Origin: Actinokineospora inagensis DSM 44258
GTDB taxonomy: Bacteria > Actinomycetota > Actinomycetes > Mycobacteriales > Pseudonocardiaceae
NCBI RefSeq assembly: GCF_000482865.1
Contig: NZ_AXWW01000026.1
Location: 49,602 to 113,601 of the forward strand
Direction of reading: 5' to 3'
DNA: 64,000 nt
The translations under genes were made by a program, and so were the position numbers. This document shows positions 8,731-17,884 of this stretch, in pieces; within the stretch, counting starts at the first letter, position 1, and each line of letters opens with the position of its first letter. The notes below the pieces were generated by a model. It saw only the letters and a program-made list of their open reading frames with translations, ran no database searches and was not told the origin of the DNA.

Positions 8731-8925
8731 TGGCCGTCGACCGGCTCGACGCCCTGCACGCGGCGGTGAGGGGTGGGACGGCGTCGGTGTCGGGCGTGTA
8801 CGGCGGCGAGGTCGATGATGGAGATGTTCGACCGGGGCATCCAGTTGCGCATGGGCGTCCGCAAATGGGCCTGCGCGGCGGCGAAGTGGGGGCAGCGTGC
8901 ACGTGTGAAGCGGGAGTTCGCGGGG
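8731..8925 (+). pseudogene. Relic of a zinc-dependent alcohol/formaldehyde dehydrogenase
   Basis: One frame reads DRLDALHAAVRGGTASVSGV and then YGG; one base frame later the text continues MMEMFDRGIQLRMG. Together these match the C-terminal part of COG1063-type alcohol dehydrogenases (RRGGTVSVSGVYGG ... MFDKGIQLRMGQ). The switch from one frame to the next near 8811-8815, the loss of the rest of the protein and an early stop near 8925 show a decayed fragment. It lies between the DUF4383 gene and the catalase gene. Confidence 0.6.
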
Positions 8926-9018
8926 TAGACGAAGACAAGATCGTGGGCCTGTGACACCTGACAGGCCCGTGCGCCCCAGACCCCGGCGTATCCACATTTC
9001 CTGGTACCTGGAGGCGCC

Positions 9019-11130
9019 ATGCCCACGTCCCGCAAGTCCGACCAGAGCGCACCGGCGCCGACCGGTCCCACCGGCACCGTCGAGGGTGACCCGGCGACCG
9101 GGGACGCCCGCGCCCAAACCGGTGAGTTCCTCACCACCGCGCACGGGCTCCGGCTGCCCGACACCGACCATTCGCTGAAGGCGGGCGACCGCGGGCCGAC
9201 GCTGCTGGAAGACTTCCACCTGCGCGAGAAGATCACCCATTTCGACCACGAGCGGATTCCCGAACGCGTGGTGCACGCCCGAGGGGCCGCCGCGCACGGG
9301 GTGTTCGAGGCCTACGGCACCGCCGGTTCGGTGACCAAGGCGGGATTCCTGGCGCAGGAGGGCCGCCAGACCCCGGTGTTCGTCCGCTTCTCCACGGTGC
9401 TGGGCTCCCGCGGTTCGGCCGACACGGCTCGGGACACCAGGGGCTTCGCGGTCAAGTTCTACACCGACGAAGGCACCTTCGACCTGGTCGGCAACAACAT
9501 CCCGGTGTTCTTCATCCAGGACGGCATCAAGTTCCCCGACATCATCCACGCCGCCAAGCCCCACCCGGACCGGGAGATCCCGCAGGCGCAGTCCGCGCAC
9601 GACACGTTCTGGGACTTCGTGTCCCTGCACACCGAAGCCACCCACCACGTCATGTGGAACATGAGCGACCGGGGCATCCCGCGTTCCTACCGGACGATGG
9701 AGGGATTCGGGGTGCACACCTTCCGGCTCGTCGACGCCGCGGGCGGGTCGAGCCTGGTGAAGTTCCACTGGAAGCCGGAGGCCGGGGTGCACTCGCTGGT
9801 GTGGGAGGAAGCGCAGATCGCCGCAGGTGTCGACCCGGACTTCCACCGCCGTGACATGGCCGACGGGATCGAGGCCGGTGCGTACCCGGTGTGGGAGTTG
9901 GGCATTCAGGTGATGCCCGACGACGGCACCGACTCCTTCGAGGGCATCGACCTGCTCGACCCGACGAAGATCGTGCCCGAGGAACTGGCCGCGGTGCAGG
10001 TGGTCGGCAGGCTGACCCTCAACCGCAACCCGACGAACTACTTCGCCGAGACCGAGCAGGTCGCCTTCCACACCGGCAACCTGGTACCCGGCATCGAGGT
10101 GACCAACGACCCGCTGATGCAGGCCCGGTTGTTCTCCTACCTGGACACTCAGCTAACCCGGTTGGGCGGCCCGAACTTCACGCAGCTACCGATCAACCGG
10201 CCGCACTGCCCGGTCAACGACATGCTGCGCGACGGCATGCACCAGACCGCGATTCCCACCGGTGTGGCGCCCTACCGGCCCAACAGCCTGGACAACGGCG
10301 AGCCGCTGGTCGCCACCGCCGAGGAAGGCGGCTACGTCCAGACCCCGCGCCGCATCGACGGGACGGCGGTGCGGGCCAACCCGGTGTCGTTCGCCGACCA
10401 CTTCTCCCAGGCGACGATGTTCTACCGCAGCCTCACCCCGCTGGAGCAGGCCCACATCGTCGAGGCGTTCACCTTCGAACTGGGCAAGTGCTACGAACAG
10501 GCGGTCAAGGAACGCGAACTGGGAGTGTTGGCGAATGTCGACGCCGAACTGTGCGCCCAGGTCGCCGCCGGTCTCGGCCTACCGGCGCCGCAGGGCGAGC
10601 CCGCCGAGGACGGTGCGCTCTCGCCGAGTCTGTCGCAGATCGTGACCGAACCGGGTCCCGTCACGGGCCGCACGGTCGGGGTGATCGCCGACGCGGGCGC
10701 CGACCTGCCCGGGATCGCCGCGCTGCGCAAGGCGATCGAGAAGCTCGGCGTGACCGTCCACGTCATCGCGCCGTTCGGGGGTGTCCTCAGCCGCGGCAAC
10801 AGCAAGCAGACCGTGACGCGAACCCTGCTGACCGCCCGCTCCATCGAGTTCGACGCACTGGTCGTCGCGGGTGGCACGACGCCGAGCACCGACATCAAGC
10901 TCGTGGTGCTGCTCCAAGAGGCATACCGGCACTGCAAGGCCCTGGCCGCCTGGGGTGACGGCGACGGGATCCTGCGTGCGGCGGGCGTCGCCCTGGACGC
11001 CCCCGGCGTGCTGCTGGCCGAGGCCGCGGACAAGACCTTCACCAACGATCTGGTGGTCGCGCTGGGGCTACACCGGGCATGGGACCGCGCCGACCTCGTG
11101 ATGAACTCGGCGATCGCCCCCTCCGGATGA
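9019..11130 (+). CDS. katE: Large-subunit monofunctional catalase (HPII/KatE type)
   Basis: A 703-residue haem catalase that breaks hydrogen peroxide into water and oxygen. The core shows the active-site region [20 protein letters not shown], the conserved [20 protein letters not shown] and the haem-Tyr signature RLFSYLDTQ. The C-terminal 170 residues (from about 530) form the flavodoxin/DJ-1-like domain ([20 protein letters not shown]) that marks clade II large catalases. Length matches that clade. A GGAGG stretch precedes the ATG. It is intact, in contrast to relics on both sides. Confidence 0.95.
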   Translation: MPTSRKSDQSAPAPTGPTGTVEGDPATGDARAQTGEFLTTAHGLRLPDTDHSLKAGDRGPTLLEDFHLREKITHFDHERIPERVVHARGAAAHGVFEAYGTAGSVTKAGFLAQEGRQTPVFVRFSTVLGSRGSADTARDTRGFAVKFYTDEGTFDLVGNNIPVFFIQDGIKFPDIIHAAKPHPDREIPQAQSAHDTFWDFVSLHTEATHHVMWNMSDRGIPRSYRTMEGFGVHTFRLVDAAGGSSLVKFHWKPEAGVHSLVWEEAQIAAGVDPDFHRRDMADGIEAGAYPVWELGIQVMPDDGTDSFEGIDLLDPTKIVPEELAAVQVVGRLTLNRNPTNYFAETEQVAFHTGNLVPGIEVTNDPLMQARLFSYLDTQLTRLGGPNFTQLPINRPHCPVNDMLRDGMHQTAIPTGVAPYRPNSLDNGEPLVATAEEGGYVQTPRRIDGTAVRANPVSFADHFSQATMFYRSLTPLEQAHIVEAFTFELGKCYEQAVKERELGVLANVDAELCAQVAAGLGLPAPQGEPAEDGALSPSLSQIVTEPGPVTGRTVGVIADAGADLPGIAALRKAIEKLGVTVHVIAPFGGVLSRGNSKQTVTRTLLTARSIEFDALVVAGGTTPSTDIKLVVLLQEAYRHCKALAAWGDGDGILRAAGVALDAPGVLLAEAADKTFTNDLVVALGLHRAWDRADLVMNSAIAPSG

Positions 11131-11301
11131 GGACCAACCCGGCCCGCGCGGTCGGGAACTGCCGCGCGACACCGACAAGGCGACAGCAGGGGAACCGATC
11201 CCGACCCGACACGGTGTCGCCGAACAGCGGTGGGCGACCCGTTCCGGGAGCAGCCAGAGGGAGAACCGCACCTGGGCAACCGAACACCCTCCGCGCACGC
11301 C

Positions 11302-11673
11302 ATGACCAATCGCGATCCGGCGTTCGCACGACCGCTGGCCGAGCAGACCGGCTTGGGCGCGATCGACATCCGTGCGGTGGACACGATCCGCGTGCCGGCC
11401 GCAGACGCGGTGCAGAAAGCGGTCAACGGCCACCCCGGCACGGCGACGAGCCTGGCGCCGTTGGCGTACTTGCCGTTCCAGCAGGTACTGCGGCACAACC
11501 CGGACGACGACCAGTGGCTGGGGGCGGGACCGGTCCGTGCTCTCCGGACCGCCCGCGTGGACGGGAACGTGTCGCGCCTGGACGTGCTTGCCACCCCCGA
11601 AGCACTCGAGCTCAAGGGAAAGGCCGCGGTGCGAGAGCAAGCCGTACCGCGGCACCGCCACACGGGTTCATGA
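11302..11673 (+). pseudogene. Transketolase N-terminal relic
   Basis: The frame starting at ATG 11302 reads AVDTIRVPAADAVQKAVNGH and then PGTATSLAPLAYLPFQQVLR, which is the N-terminal thiamine-diphosphate domain of transketolase almost word for word. At the point where transketolase continues WLGRDRFVLS, the text switches frame: WLG in one frame, then RDRSVLS in the next, so one base has been inserted near 11520. After this the match disappears. The remaining 550 or so residues of the enzyme are missing. Confidence 0.7.
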
Positions 11674-11850
11674 GCAAGACGAGTCGTGTCGTGGGGGCAG
11701 ATCCCGACGACGTCTTCGCCGTACTGGCCGATGGCTGGTCCTACGCGGGCTGGGTCGTCGGCGACTCATACATCCGGGGACGTTGACGCTGGTTGGCCGT
11801 CGGTGGGTACACGCATCCACCGCAGTGCGGGAGTGTGGCCTGCGCGGGTT
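11670..11850 (+). pseudogene. SRPBCC protein relic
   Basis: An ATG at 11670 opens with SKTSRVVGADPDDVFAVLAD and then GWSYAGWVVGDSYIR, the start of an SRPBCC protein. It then stops, but the next frame continues DVDAGWPSVGTRIHRSAGVW, the expected following segment. A frameshift near 11780 and truncation against the ABC transporter gene show it is broken. Only about 60 residues of a usual 145 remain. Confidence 0.65.
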
Positions 11851-13855
11851 ACTCCCTCTCGATGGCGGCCGAAGGCTGTTTGGTGTCGAGGGGTCGGGGT
11901 GGTTGGTTGTCGAGGTAGGGGGCGGCTTGGAGGTGGAAGAGTTCGGCGTAGGTGCTGCCGGGGTGGGTGAGGAGGGTGGTGTGGGTGCCGGTTTCCACCA
12001 GGGTTCCGTTGTCCAGGACCAGGATTGTGTCGGCGTGGCGGACGGTGGAGAAGCGGTGGGAGACGTAGAGGACGGTGCGGCCTTGGGAGAGAGCGGTGAG
12101 GCGGGTGAAGAGGTCGGCTTCGGCGCGGGCGTCCAGGGCGGATGTGGGCTCGTCGAGGAGGAGGAGACCTGGTTCGGCGCGGAGGAAGGCGCGGGCCAGG
12201 GCCAGGCGTTGCCATTGGCCGCCGGAGAGGTCGGTGCCGCGGCCGAACCAGCGGCCGAGCATGGTTTGGGGGCCTGCGGGGAGGGACTTCACGATGGATG
12301 TCGCGTCGGCGCGGGCCAGGGCGGTTGTGATGGCGTTGGTGTCGTCGATGTGCGGGACGTCGCCCAGGCCGACGTTTTCTTGGACGGTGGCCTGGTAGGT
12401 CACATAGTCCTGGAACATGGCGGCGGTGCGGGCGTGGACGGAGGCGGGGTCGTACGTGGCCAAGTCCTTGCCGTCCAACAGGACTCGGCCGGATGTCGGG
12501 TGGTAGAGGCCACAGGCCAGTTTGACCACAGTGGACTTACCGGAGCCGTTGGGGCCGACGAGGGCGGTGACTCCGCCTGCGGGGAGGTCGAAGCTCACGT
12601 CGCGCAGGGCCCACTCCGCCGAGTCCGCGTAGCGGAAGGAGACGTTCTCGAAGGTGATTCGAGGGGCGCCGGGGGCCAACCGCAGTGTCCCGCCCGGGGT
12701 GTCGGGCCGCACGGAGAGCAGGGCGAACAGTTGGTCGAGGTACAGCGTGCTCTCGTGCATTGTTGACAGGGCGGAGAAAATCGCCTGGATTGACGCCTGC
12801 AAGGTTACCGCGGCGGCGGTGTACAGCATGAGGTCGCCGACGGTCAGTTTGCCTTGTGTGGCCGCCAGGGCGATGTAGAGGTAGGTGCCCGCGCCGACGA
12901 GTGTGCTCAGCACCCCCCACAGGGCGGCGGCGATCTGGCGGCGGCGGACCTGGGTGCGCAGACGCCGGTAGTAGCGGTCGCCGATGAGGCGGAAGCGTTC
13001 GGTCAGGTAGGCGCCGAGACCGAGGACCCGGACTTCCTTGGCGTAGGTGTCCGTGGTGAGCAGGGACGACAGGTAGTCCATCCGCCGTCGGGCCGGGGCG
13101 GCCAAAGTGGACAATAGGAACGCTTGCGTACCGTGCCGGGCGTCGGCGATGAACGCCGGGACCGGGGCGAGCAGCGCCAGCAGGGCCAACCACGGGCTCA
13201 CCGTCACCAGCAGCACGGCCAGGCCCGCGAACATGACCAGGTTCTGCAGCAGGCCGAACGCGCTGCCCACCATCCCAACCGGACGGACGGCGGCCTCCTG
13301 CTGGGCTTGGCGCAGCAGGTCGTAGGACTTGCCGCGCTCGAAGAAGGCCAGGTCGAGGCTCGCGGCGTGGTCCATGATCTGGGCCCGCACGTGCTGGGTC
13401 ACCTTCTCCTGCAACAACTGTTGCGTCCCCGTCCGCACGGCCGAGGCCACGCCGCCGAGCAGGGCGACGGCGAGCTGGGTGCCGACCAGGACGACCACGG
13501 CGGTGGTGGTGGGCAAGGCGGGCAGGTGGAAGGCGAACCCGGGCAGTCGCACGTCCAGCGGGCCGCCGCCCTTGCCGGACAGCGCCGCCAGTACCGCGTT
13601 GACCAGCACCCGGACCGTGGCCGCGGTGACGACCGGGACCAGCCCGGCGACGACGATCGCCGCGCCCAGCCACCCGGTCAGCCGCGCGTCCACCCCCCAC
13701 ACCAGCCGCAGCACCCGGACCACGCCGGTGAGCGCGGCCAACGGGTGGCGGCGGCCCGCGGGCGCGGCAGGCGCGGCGCCGAGGTCCGGGTCGCCGGTGA
13801 GGCCGCTGCCGCCCGCGTCGCCCGCGGATTTGGAAAACACGAAACGCACCGACAT
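11849..13855 (-). CDS. ABC exporter, fused membrane and ATPase domains
   Basis: A 668-residue half-transporter. Residues about 60-390 are a six-helix type IV exporter domain. Residues about 410-640 are the ATPase with Walker A GPNGSGKST, signature LSGGQWQRLALARAF, Walker B LLLLDEPTSALD and the switch His in YVSHRF. It lacks an N-terminal C39 peptidase, so it would export an already cleaved or leaderless peptide. Its start lies 74 bases from the start of the divergent S9 peptidase gene, suggesting a shared regulatory region. In context it is the likely exporter of the candidate RiPP made by the JmjC/precursor pair. Confidence 0.9.
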   Translation of the reverse strand: MSVRFVFSKSAGDAGGSGLTGDPDLGAAPAAPAGRRHPLAALTGVVRVLRLVWGVDARLTGWLGAAIVVAGLVPVVTAATVRVLVNAVLAALSGKGGGPLDVRLPGFAFHLPALPTTTAVVVLVGTQLAVALLGGVASAVRTGTQQLLQEKVTQHVRAQIMDHAASLDLAFFERGKSYDLLRQAQQEAAVRPVGMVGSAFGLLQNLVMFAGLAVLLVTVSPWLALLALLAPVPAFIADARHGTQAFLLSTLAAPARRRMDYLSSLLTTDTYAKEVRVLGLGAYLTERFRLIGDRYYRRLRTQVRRRQIAAALWGVLSTLVGAGTYLYIALAATQGKLTVGDLMLYTAAAVTLQASIQAIFSALSTMHESTLYLDQLFALLSVRPDTPGGTLRLAPGAPRITFENVSFRYADSAEWALRDVSFDLPAGGVTALVGPNGSGKSTVVKLACGLYHPTSGRVLLDGKDLATYDPASVHARTAAMFQDYVTYQATVQENVGLGDVPHIDDTNAITTALARADATSIVKSLPAGPQTMLGRWFGRGTDLSGGQWQRLALARAFLRAEPGLLLLDEPTSALDARAEADLFTRLTALSQGRTVLYVSHRFSTVRHADTILVLDNGTLVETGTHTTLLTHPGSTYAELFHLQAAPYLDNQPPRPLDTKQPSAAIERE

Positions 13856-13929
13856 GACTCTCCCCGTGTTGTCCGGTCCACCATTCGGTCGCTGGACAGC
13901 GGTCGCGCGCGATCAACATACTGACCGCC

Positions 13930-15789
13930 GTGACCGAGCCCAGGATCATTCCGCGCGCGATTCTGTTCGGAAACCCGGACCGGATGAGCCCGGCATTGTC
14001 GCCGGACGGGCGGCGAATCGCGTTCATCGCCCCGGTCCGGGGTGTCAAGAATGTGTTGTGCGGTCCGGTCGGCGGCCCGTACGAGCCGGTGACCGACGAC
14101 CGCGGCCGCGGCGTGCACGTGTTCGCGTGGGCGCACGACGGCACCACGCTGCTCTACGCCCAGGACCGCGACGGTGACGAGAACACCCACCTGCAGGCGG
14201 TCGACGTCACCGCCCCCGAGCCGCGCGACCTCACCCCGTACCCGGGGGTCCAGGCGCGGCTGGTTGCGCTGCGGCCGAACCGCCCGGGGCACGCCCTGAT
14301 CACGCTCAACCGCCGCGACCGCGCCAGCGCCGACGCCCACCTGCTCGACCTCCGCACCGGCGACACCGAGTTGGTCGCCACACGGCCCGGAGTGACCGCC
14401 TGGACCGCCGACGCGGACCTCGACCCGCGGGCCGCCGTCGAGGCGCGACCCGAGGACGGGCTCGCGGTGGTGGTGCGCGACGCGGACGGCTCGTGGCGCA
14501 CGCTGCACGCGGTCGACCACGACGACACGATGCTGCTGCGCGTGGTCGGCTTCACCGCCGCGGGCACGCACCTGCTCCTCTTGTCCAGCAAGGGCGCCCC
14601 GGCGGCGCGGCTGCTGCGGGTGGACGTGGCCACCGGGGTGGCCGAGGTGCTGGCCGAGGACCCGCGGTACGACGTGATCGGCGCTGGTGTCGACCCCGAC
14701 GGCGAGGCCAGGCTGGCAGTGATCCGCCGCGAGCGAGCCGACATCGAGCCGCTGCGGCCGGACACCGAGGCCGACATCGAGGCGCTGCGCGCGGGGGGTC
14801 CCGGCGAGGTGACCGTGCTCGGCGAGGACGACGCCGACCGGACCTGGCTGGTGCGCTACCTGGTCGACGACGGCCCGGCCATATACCGCCTCTATCACCG
14901 CGACACCGGCCGGACGACCACGCTGTTCTCCCATACGACCGCGCTGGCCGGTCTGCCGCTGGCCAAGGTCGAGCCGTTCACCGTCACCGCGCGTGACGGC
15001 CTGGCTGTCCCCGGGTACCTGACGTTCCCGCCGGGGCGCACGCGCGCGGGCCTGCCCGCTGTCGTTGTCGTGCACGGCGGTCCGTGGACCCGGGACCTGT
15101 GGGGCTACCGGGCCGAGACGCAGTGGCTGGCCAACCGCGGTTACGTCGTCGTGCAGGTCAACTTCCGCGGCTCCACCGGCTACGGGAAGGACTTCGTGAA
15201 CGCCGGTGACCGCCAGTGGGGTGCCGCGATGCAACACGACCTGCTCGACGCCGTGGACCACGTGGTGTCGGCGGGTTGGGTCGACCCGGCGCGGGTGGCG
15301 ATATACGGCGGCTCTTACGGCGGGTACGCCGCGCTGGTGGGCGTCACCGCGACCCCCGAGGTGTTCCGCTGCGGGGTGGCGCTGGCCGCGCCGTCGGACC
15401 TGCGCGCGTTCGTGGCGACCGTCCCCGGCGGCGGCCTGTCCGGCCTCACCCAGCGGATCTGGCGCCGAATCGGGCACCCGGTCGACGACGCGGAGATGCT
15501 GCTCGCCCGCTCCCCGCTGGCCGCGATCGACCGGCTGCGGGTGCCGCTGCTGGTCGCGCACGGCGCCAACGACCCGCGGGTGCCGGTGGCGGAGGCCGAA
15601 CGCGTCGTGGCGGTGCTGCGGGCCAACGGGATCGACCACGAGTACCTGCTCTTCCCGGATGAGGGTCACGCGATCCTGCGGCCGCGCAACCGGATGGTGT
15701 TCCACGCGGCCGTCGAACGGTTCCTCGCCCGGCACCTCGGCGGGGGAACCGAGGAGCCGGGCGAGGTGACGCCGGTCAGCCGACCGTGA
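13930..15789 (+). CDS. S9-family prolyl-oligopeptidase-like serine peptidase
   Basis: A 619-residue cytoplasmic serine peptidase; no signal peptide is seen. Residues 1 to about 350 form a WD40/beta-propeller-like domain (MSPALSPDGRRIAFIAP). The C-terminal alpha/beta hydrolase has the nucleophile in GGSYGGYA (Ser462), Asp548 in HGANDPRVP and His580 in DEGHAI, together with VVVHGGPW. The family cleaves peptides, often after Pro or small residues. Its convergent end overlaps the JmjC gene by 14 bases and it is divergent from the ABC exporter, so a role in trimming the precursor peptide is a reasonable inference. A GTG start is used. Confidence 0.9.
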   Translation: MTEPRIIPRAILFGNPDRMSPALSPDGRRIAFIAPVRGVKNVLCGPVGGPYEPVTDDRGRGVHVFAWAHDGTTLLYAQDRDGDENTHLQAVDVTAPEPRDLTPYPGVQARLVALRPNRPGHALITLNRRDRASADAHLLDLRTGDTELVATRPGVTAWTADADLDPRAAVEARPEDGLAVVVRDADGSWRTLHAVDHDDTMLLRVVGFTAAGTHLLLLSSKGAPAARLLRVDVATGVAEVLAEDPRYDVIGAGVDPDGEARLAVIRRERADIEPLRPDTEADIEALRAGGPGEVTVLGEDDADRTWLVRYLVDDGPAIYRLYHRDTGRTTTLFSHTTALAGLPLAKVEPFTVTARDGLAVPGYLTFPPGRTRAGLPAVVVVHGGPWTRDLWGYRAETQWLANRGYVVVQVNFRGSTGYGKDFVNAGDRQWGAAMQHDLLDAVDHVVSAGWVDPARVAIYGGSYGGYAALVGVTATPEVFRCGVALAAPSDLRAFVATVPGGGLSGLTQRIWRRIGHPVDDAEMLLARSPLAAIDRLRVPLLVAHGANDPRVPVAEAERVVAVLRANGIDHEYLLFPDEGHAILRPRNRMVFHAAVERFLARHLGGGTEEPGEVTPVSRP

Positions 15790-16990
15790 GCAGGCCCTCG
15801 CGGACGAGGGTGCCCACCAGCAGGACCTGGCCGGGCGAGTCCAAGCCGCCGGGCAGGTCGCCCGGCTGGAACGGACCGCTGGCCGAGGAGATGAACCGCA
15901 CCTGCTCGTCCACCCGCGCGGGCAGGCTCACCTGCTTGCCGTGGAAACGCAGGTGGATCCGCTCCGCGTCGGACTCCACCGCGACCGGTACCCGTTCCCG
16001 CCGCCGGACGGTGGTGGTGCCGTCGAGTGACCGCAGGGCCTCCAGGTCGAGCAGGTGCCCGCCGAGTTCCGGTCGTCTGCCCACCGCCGCGGCGCGTTCG
16101 GCGCGGTCGAGCAACTGCGCCGGGTCGGCCAAGGCGCGGACCAGGTCGAGCAGTTCACCGACCGCGGCCTCGGCGTCCGCGCGGCCCCCCGGCTCGGTGA
16201 AGGTGCCCGCGGGCACGGCCCGGCGGAACCGCTCGTCGCGCTCTATGGCGGTTTCCACCGCGTCCCGCACGACCGACGCCCACAGCACGGGCAGCACGCC
16301 GATGGTCATGTGCAGCGACGCCTCGTCCCGCGACCGCGCGTCGTGCACGCACCCGCGCGGCATGTAGAACACGTCGCCCGGACGCATCACGAACTCTTCC
16401 ACCGGCGGGCCCGGGTCCGGACCGACGCGGTGCCGGGCGTACGACTGCCCGTGCAGCGGTAGCGGATACGGGGAGTCGTAGATGCGCCAGTGTTTGCTGC
16501 CCGACACCTGCACCACGAACACGTCGTGCGTGTCGTAGTGCGGGGTGAGACCGCGCGCGCCGGGCGGTGTCAGGTAGACGTTCACCTGGATCCGCGCGTC
16601 GAGGTCGGCCGCCAGCGCCGCACACAACTCCCGCAGCGGCGGCCATCGCTCGTCGAGGAACTTCAGCACCAGCGTGGAACCCTTGCGGTAGCAGTCGTAG
16701 AGCAGTTCCAGCGCCGTCGCGTCCCCCGGGGCGGCCAGCTCGGCCACCGGGGTCTCCCGGCCGTCGGCGACCACCCGCAGGTCGGTGGACCGGAGGCTGG
16801 ACTGGGCCAGGATCGCGTCCACGTCGGCCAGGGACAGCGGCAGCGCCCGGCCGCCGTCACCCGCCGGGACGAGCACGTGCCCGCGCTCGTGGAACTCGGT
16901 GGTGAACCGGTCCACCGGCAGCGGGTCGAGCAGCGCGGCGAGCCCCGGGGAGGGCCGTGCGGCCCTCCCCGGCGTCGAGACGTCCGGCAT
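15776..16990 (-). CDS. JmjC/cupin-type 2-oxoglutarate oxygenase (candidate RiPP hydroxylase)
   Basis: A 404-residue protein of the cupin-8/JmjC group that includes the ribosomal hydroxylases RoxA/YcfD. The likely iron triad is His151 and Asp153 (LTPHYDTHDVF) with His216 (MPRGCVHDAR); KHWRIYD follows the first motif as in that family. These enzymes use Fe(II) and 2-oxoglutarate to hydroxylate amino-acid side chains of proteins. The start ATG shares its A with the TGA stop of the 48-residue peptide gene (TGATG), so enzyme and peptide are made by coupled translation. The peptide is therefore its probable substrate, perhaps at Asp, Asn or Pro; the residue is not known. Confidence 0.85.
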   Translation of the reverse strand: MPDVSTPGRAARPSPGLAALLDPLPVDRFTTEFHERGHVLVPAGDGGRALPLSLADVDAILAQSSLRSTDLRVVADGRETPVAELAAPGDATALELLYDCYRKGSTLVLKFLDERWPPLRELCAALAADLDARIQVNVYLTPPGARGLTPHYDTHDVFVVQVSGSKHWRIYDSPYPLPLHGQSYARHRVGPDPGPPVEEFVMRPGDVFYMPRGCVHDARSRDEASLHMTIGVLPVLWASVVRDAVETAIERDERFRRAVPAGTFTEPGGRADAEAAVGELLDLVRALADPAQLLDRAERAAAVGRRPELGGHLLDLEALRSLDGTTTVRRRERVPVAVESDAERIHLRFHGKQVSLPARVDEQVRFISSASGPFQPGDLPGGLDSPGQVLLVGTLVREGLLTVG

Positions 16991-17136
16991 CAGAGCACGG
17001 GGTCCGACGGGTCGTTGTCCGCGATGACCAGCACCGGGTCGGTCGGGTCGTTGTCGGAGATCACGAAGTCCGCCGACACGGGCGGGGTTCTGGTCACCTC
17101 GACGTCGTCGGCGTCAAGGGAGAACTTCTCGGACAT
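16990..17136 (-). CDS. RiPP-like precursor peptide with duplicated DNDPxDPVL core
   Basis: A 48-residue peptide. Its N-terminal part begins MSEKFSLDADDVEV and contains an FSLD element reminiscent of leader motifs. The C-terminal part holds two consecutive near-identical 12-mers, VISDNDPTDPVL and VIADNDPSDPVL, which run to the stop codon. An AGGGG ribosome binding site lies about 7 bases upstream of the ATG. There is no Cys, so it is not a lanthipeptide. Many Asp and one Asn per repeat could be hydroxylated by the coupled JmjC enzyme or esterified by some other enzyme; no ATP-grasp is present nearby. Calling it a RiPP precursor is an inference from size, duplicated core and coupling. Confidence 0.7.
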   Translation of the reverse strand: MSEKFSLDADDVEVTRTPPVSADFVISDNDPTDPVLVIADNDPSDPVL

Positions 17137-17186
17137 GGCTTACCCCTGTTTCTTTTGTTGCTCAGTGGTGGGATCGGCAACCACGG

Positions 17187-17235
17187 GAATCGGCTGCCGA
17201 GGCCGATTCTCGGGAGCACCGGCCGACGACGTCAA
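17187..17235 (-). promoter_or_regulatory. Candidate promoter and overlapping dyad upstream of the precursor gene
   Basis: On the minus strand TTGACG (17235-17230) and GAGAAT (17211-17206) are separated by 18 bases, a plausible -35/-10 pair, giving a leader of about 65 bases before the precursor ATG. A perfect inverted repeat, GAATCGGC (17187-17194) and GCCGATTC (17202-17209), overlaps the -10 element and could be an operator. The stretch 17137-17328 is also visibly AT-richer than its surroundings. Confidence 0.4.
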
Positions 17236-17328
17236 CTCCACAAGTAATGCTTTCACGCTTTTGGAGCAGGTTCCGGAAAGAACAGACCCGCGCTCGTTCC
17301 AAAAGAACGCGAACACATTCCTGTCCAC

Positions 17329-17796
17329 TTATTCTGCCGCATTTTCGCGGAGTTCCGCCGCTGCTTCCTGCCAGGCGACACCGGCGTCGAGCAGCACCCG
17401 GCGCACCTGGCTGCGGCTGACGTCGATGCCGCGCGCCCTGGCCGCCGCGGTCAGCCGGGACAGCGTCCACGGCACCCGGCCGTCCCCGCCCGCCGCCAGG
17501 AAGGTCAACGCGGCGCGGTCCGCCTGGGTCAGCCGCAGCGGCCGACCGGAGCGGGGCAGGTCCGCCAGACCGTCGACACCGTCGGTGTCGAACCGGGTGA
17601 GCCAGCCCCGTACGGTGCGCGGACGCAGCCCCACCAGCTCGGCGATCTCCTCGGTGGGGGTGCCGTCCCAGCTCAGCGTCACGATCTGGGCGCGCTGCCC
17701 GAGCCAGCGCGGCACCGTCCGCGACGCGGCGAGCTTGCGCAGCGTGCGTTCTTCCTCGGCGTCGCGCGCCGGTCTGGCGAACTTGCGTGCCCCCAT
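17329..17796 (-). CDS. Helix-turn-helix protein related to IS630-type transposase N-termini
   Basis: A 155-residue protein with two stacked helix-turn-helix segments: EEIAELVGLRPRTVRGWLTR near residues 50-70 and a winged-helix part SRLTAAARARGIDVSRSQVR near 110-130. This layout is that of the DNA-binding half of IS630/Mariner-like transposases, but the catalytic DDE half is absent and the gene ends cleanly. Free-standing versions often sit beside actinomycete RiPP genes, where they may act as regulators. The ATG at 17796 is preferred for the GGGGGG just upstream; a GTG at 17832 is an alternative. It precedes the precursor gene on the same strand. Confidence 0.75.
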   Translation of the reverse strand: MGARKFARPARDAEEERTLRKLAASRTVPRWLGQRAQIVTLSWDGTPTEEIAELVGLRPRTVRGWLTRFDTDGVDGLADLPRSGRPLRLTQADRAALTFLAAGGDGRVPWTLSRLTAAARARGIDVSRSQVRRVLLDAGVAWQEAAAELRENAAE

Positions 17797-17884
17797 CTGC
17801 CCCCCTGTGTGCCGCCGGGGACGGTTGCCCACTTGTGGAACCGCGCCACCGGCTCGTCCAGACCTCCTGACCTCCTGGCTGCCG

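Noticed and set aside
17140..17328. A 62-codon minus-strand frame filling the gap between HTH and precursor genes
   Set aside because: It begins one base after the HTH stop and ends just before the precursor start, but the region is AT-richer, contains a good promoter and dyad, and the product has no family features or RBS of its own. Promoter region is the better explanation.
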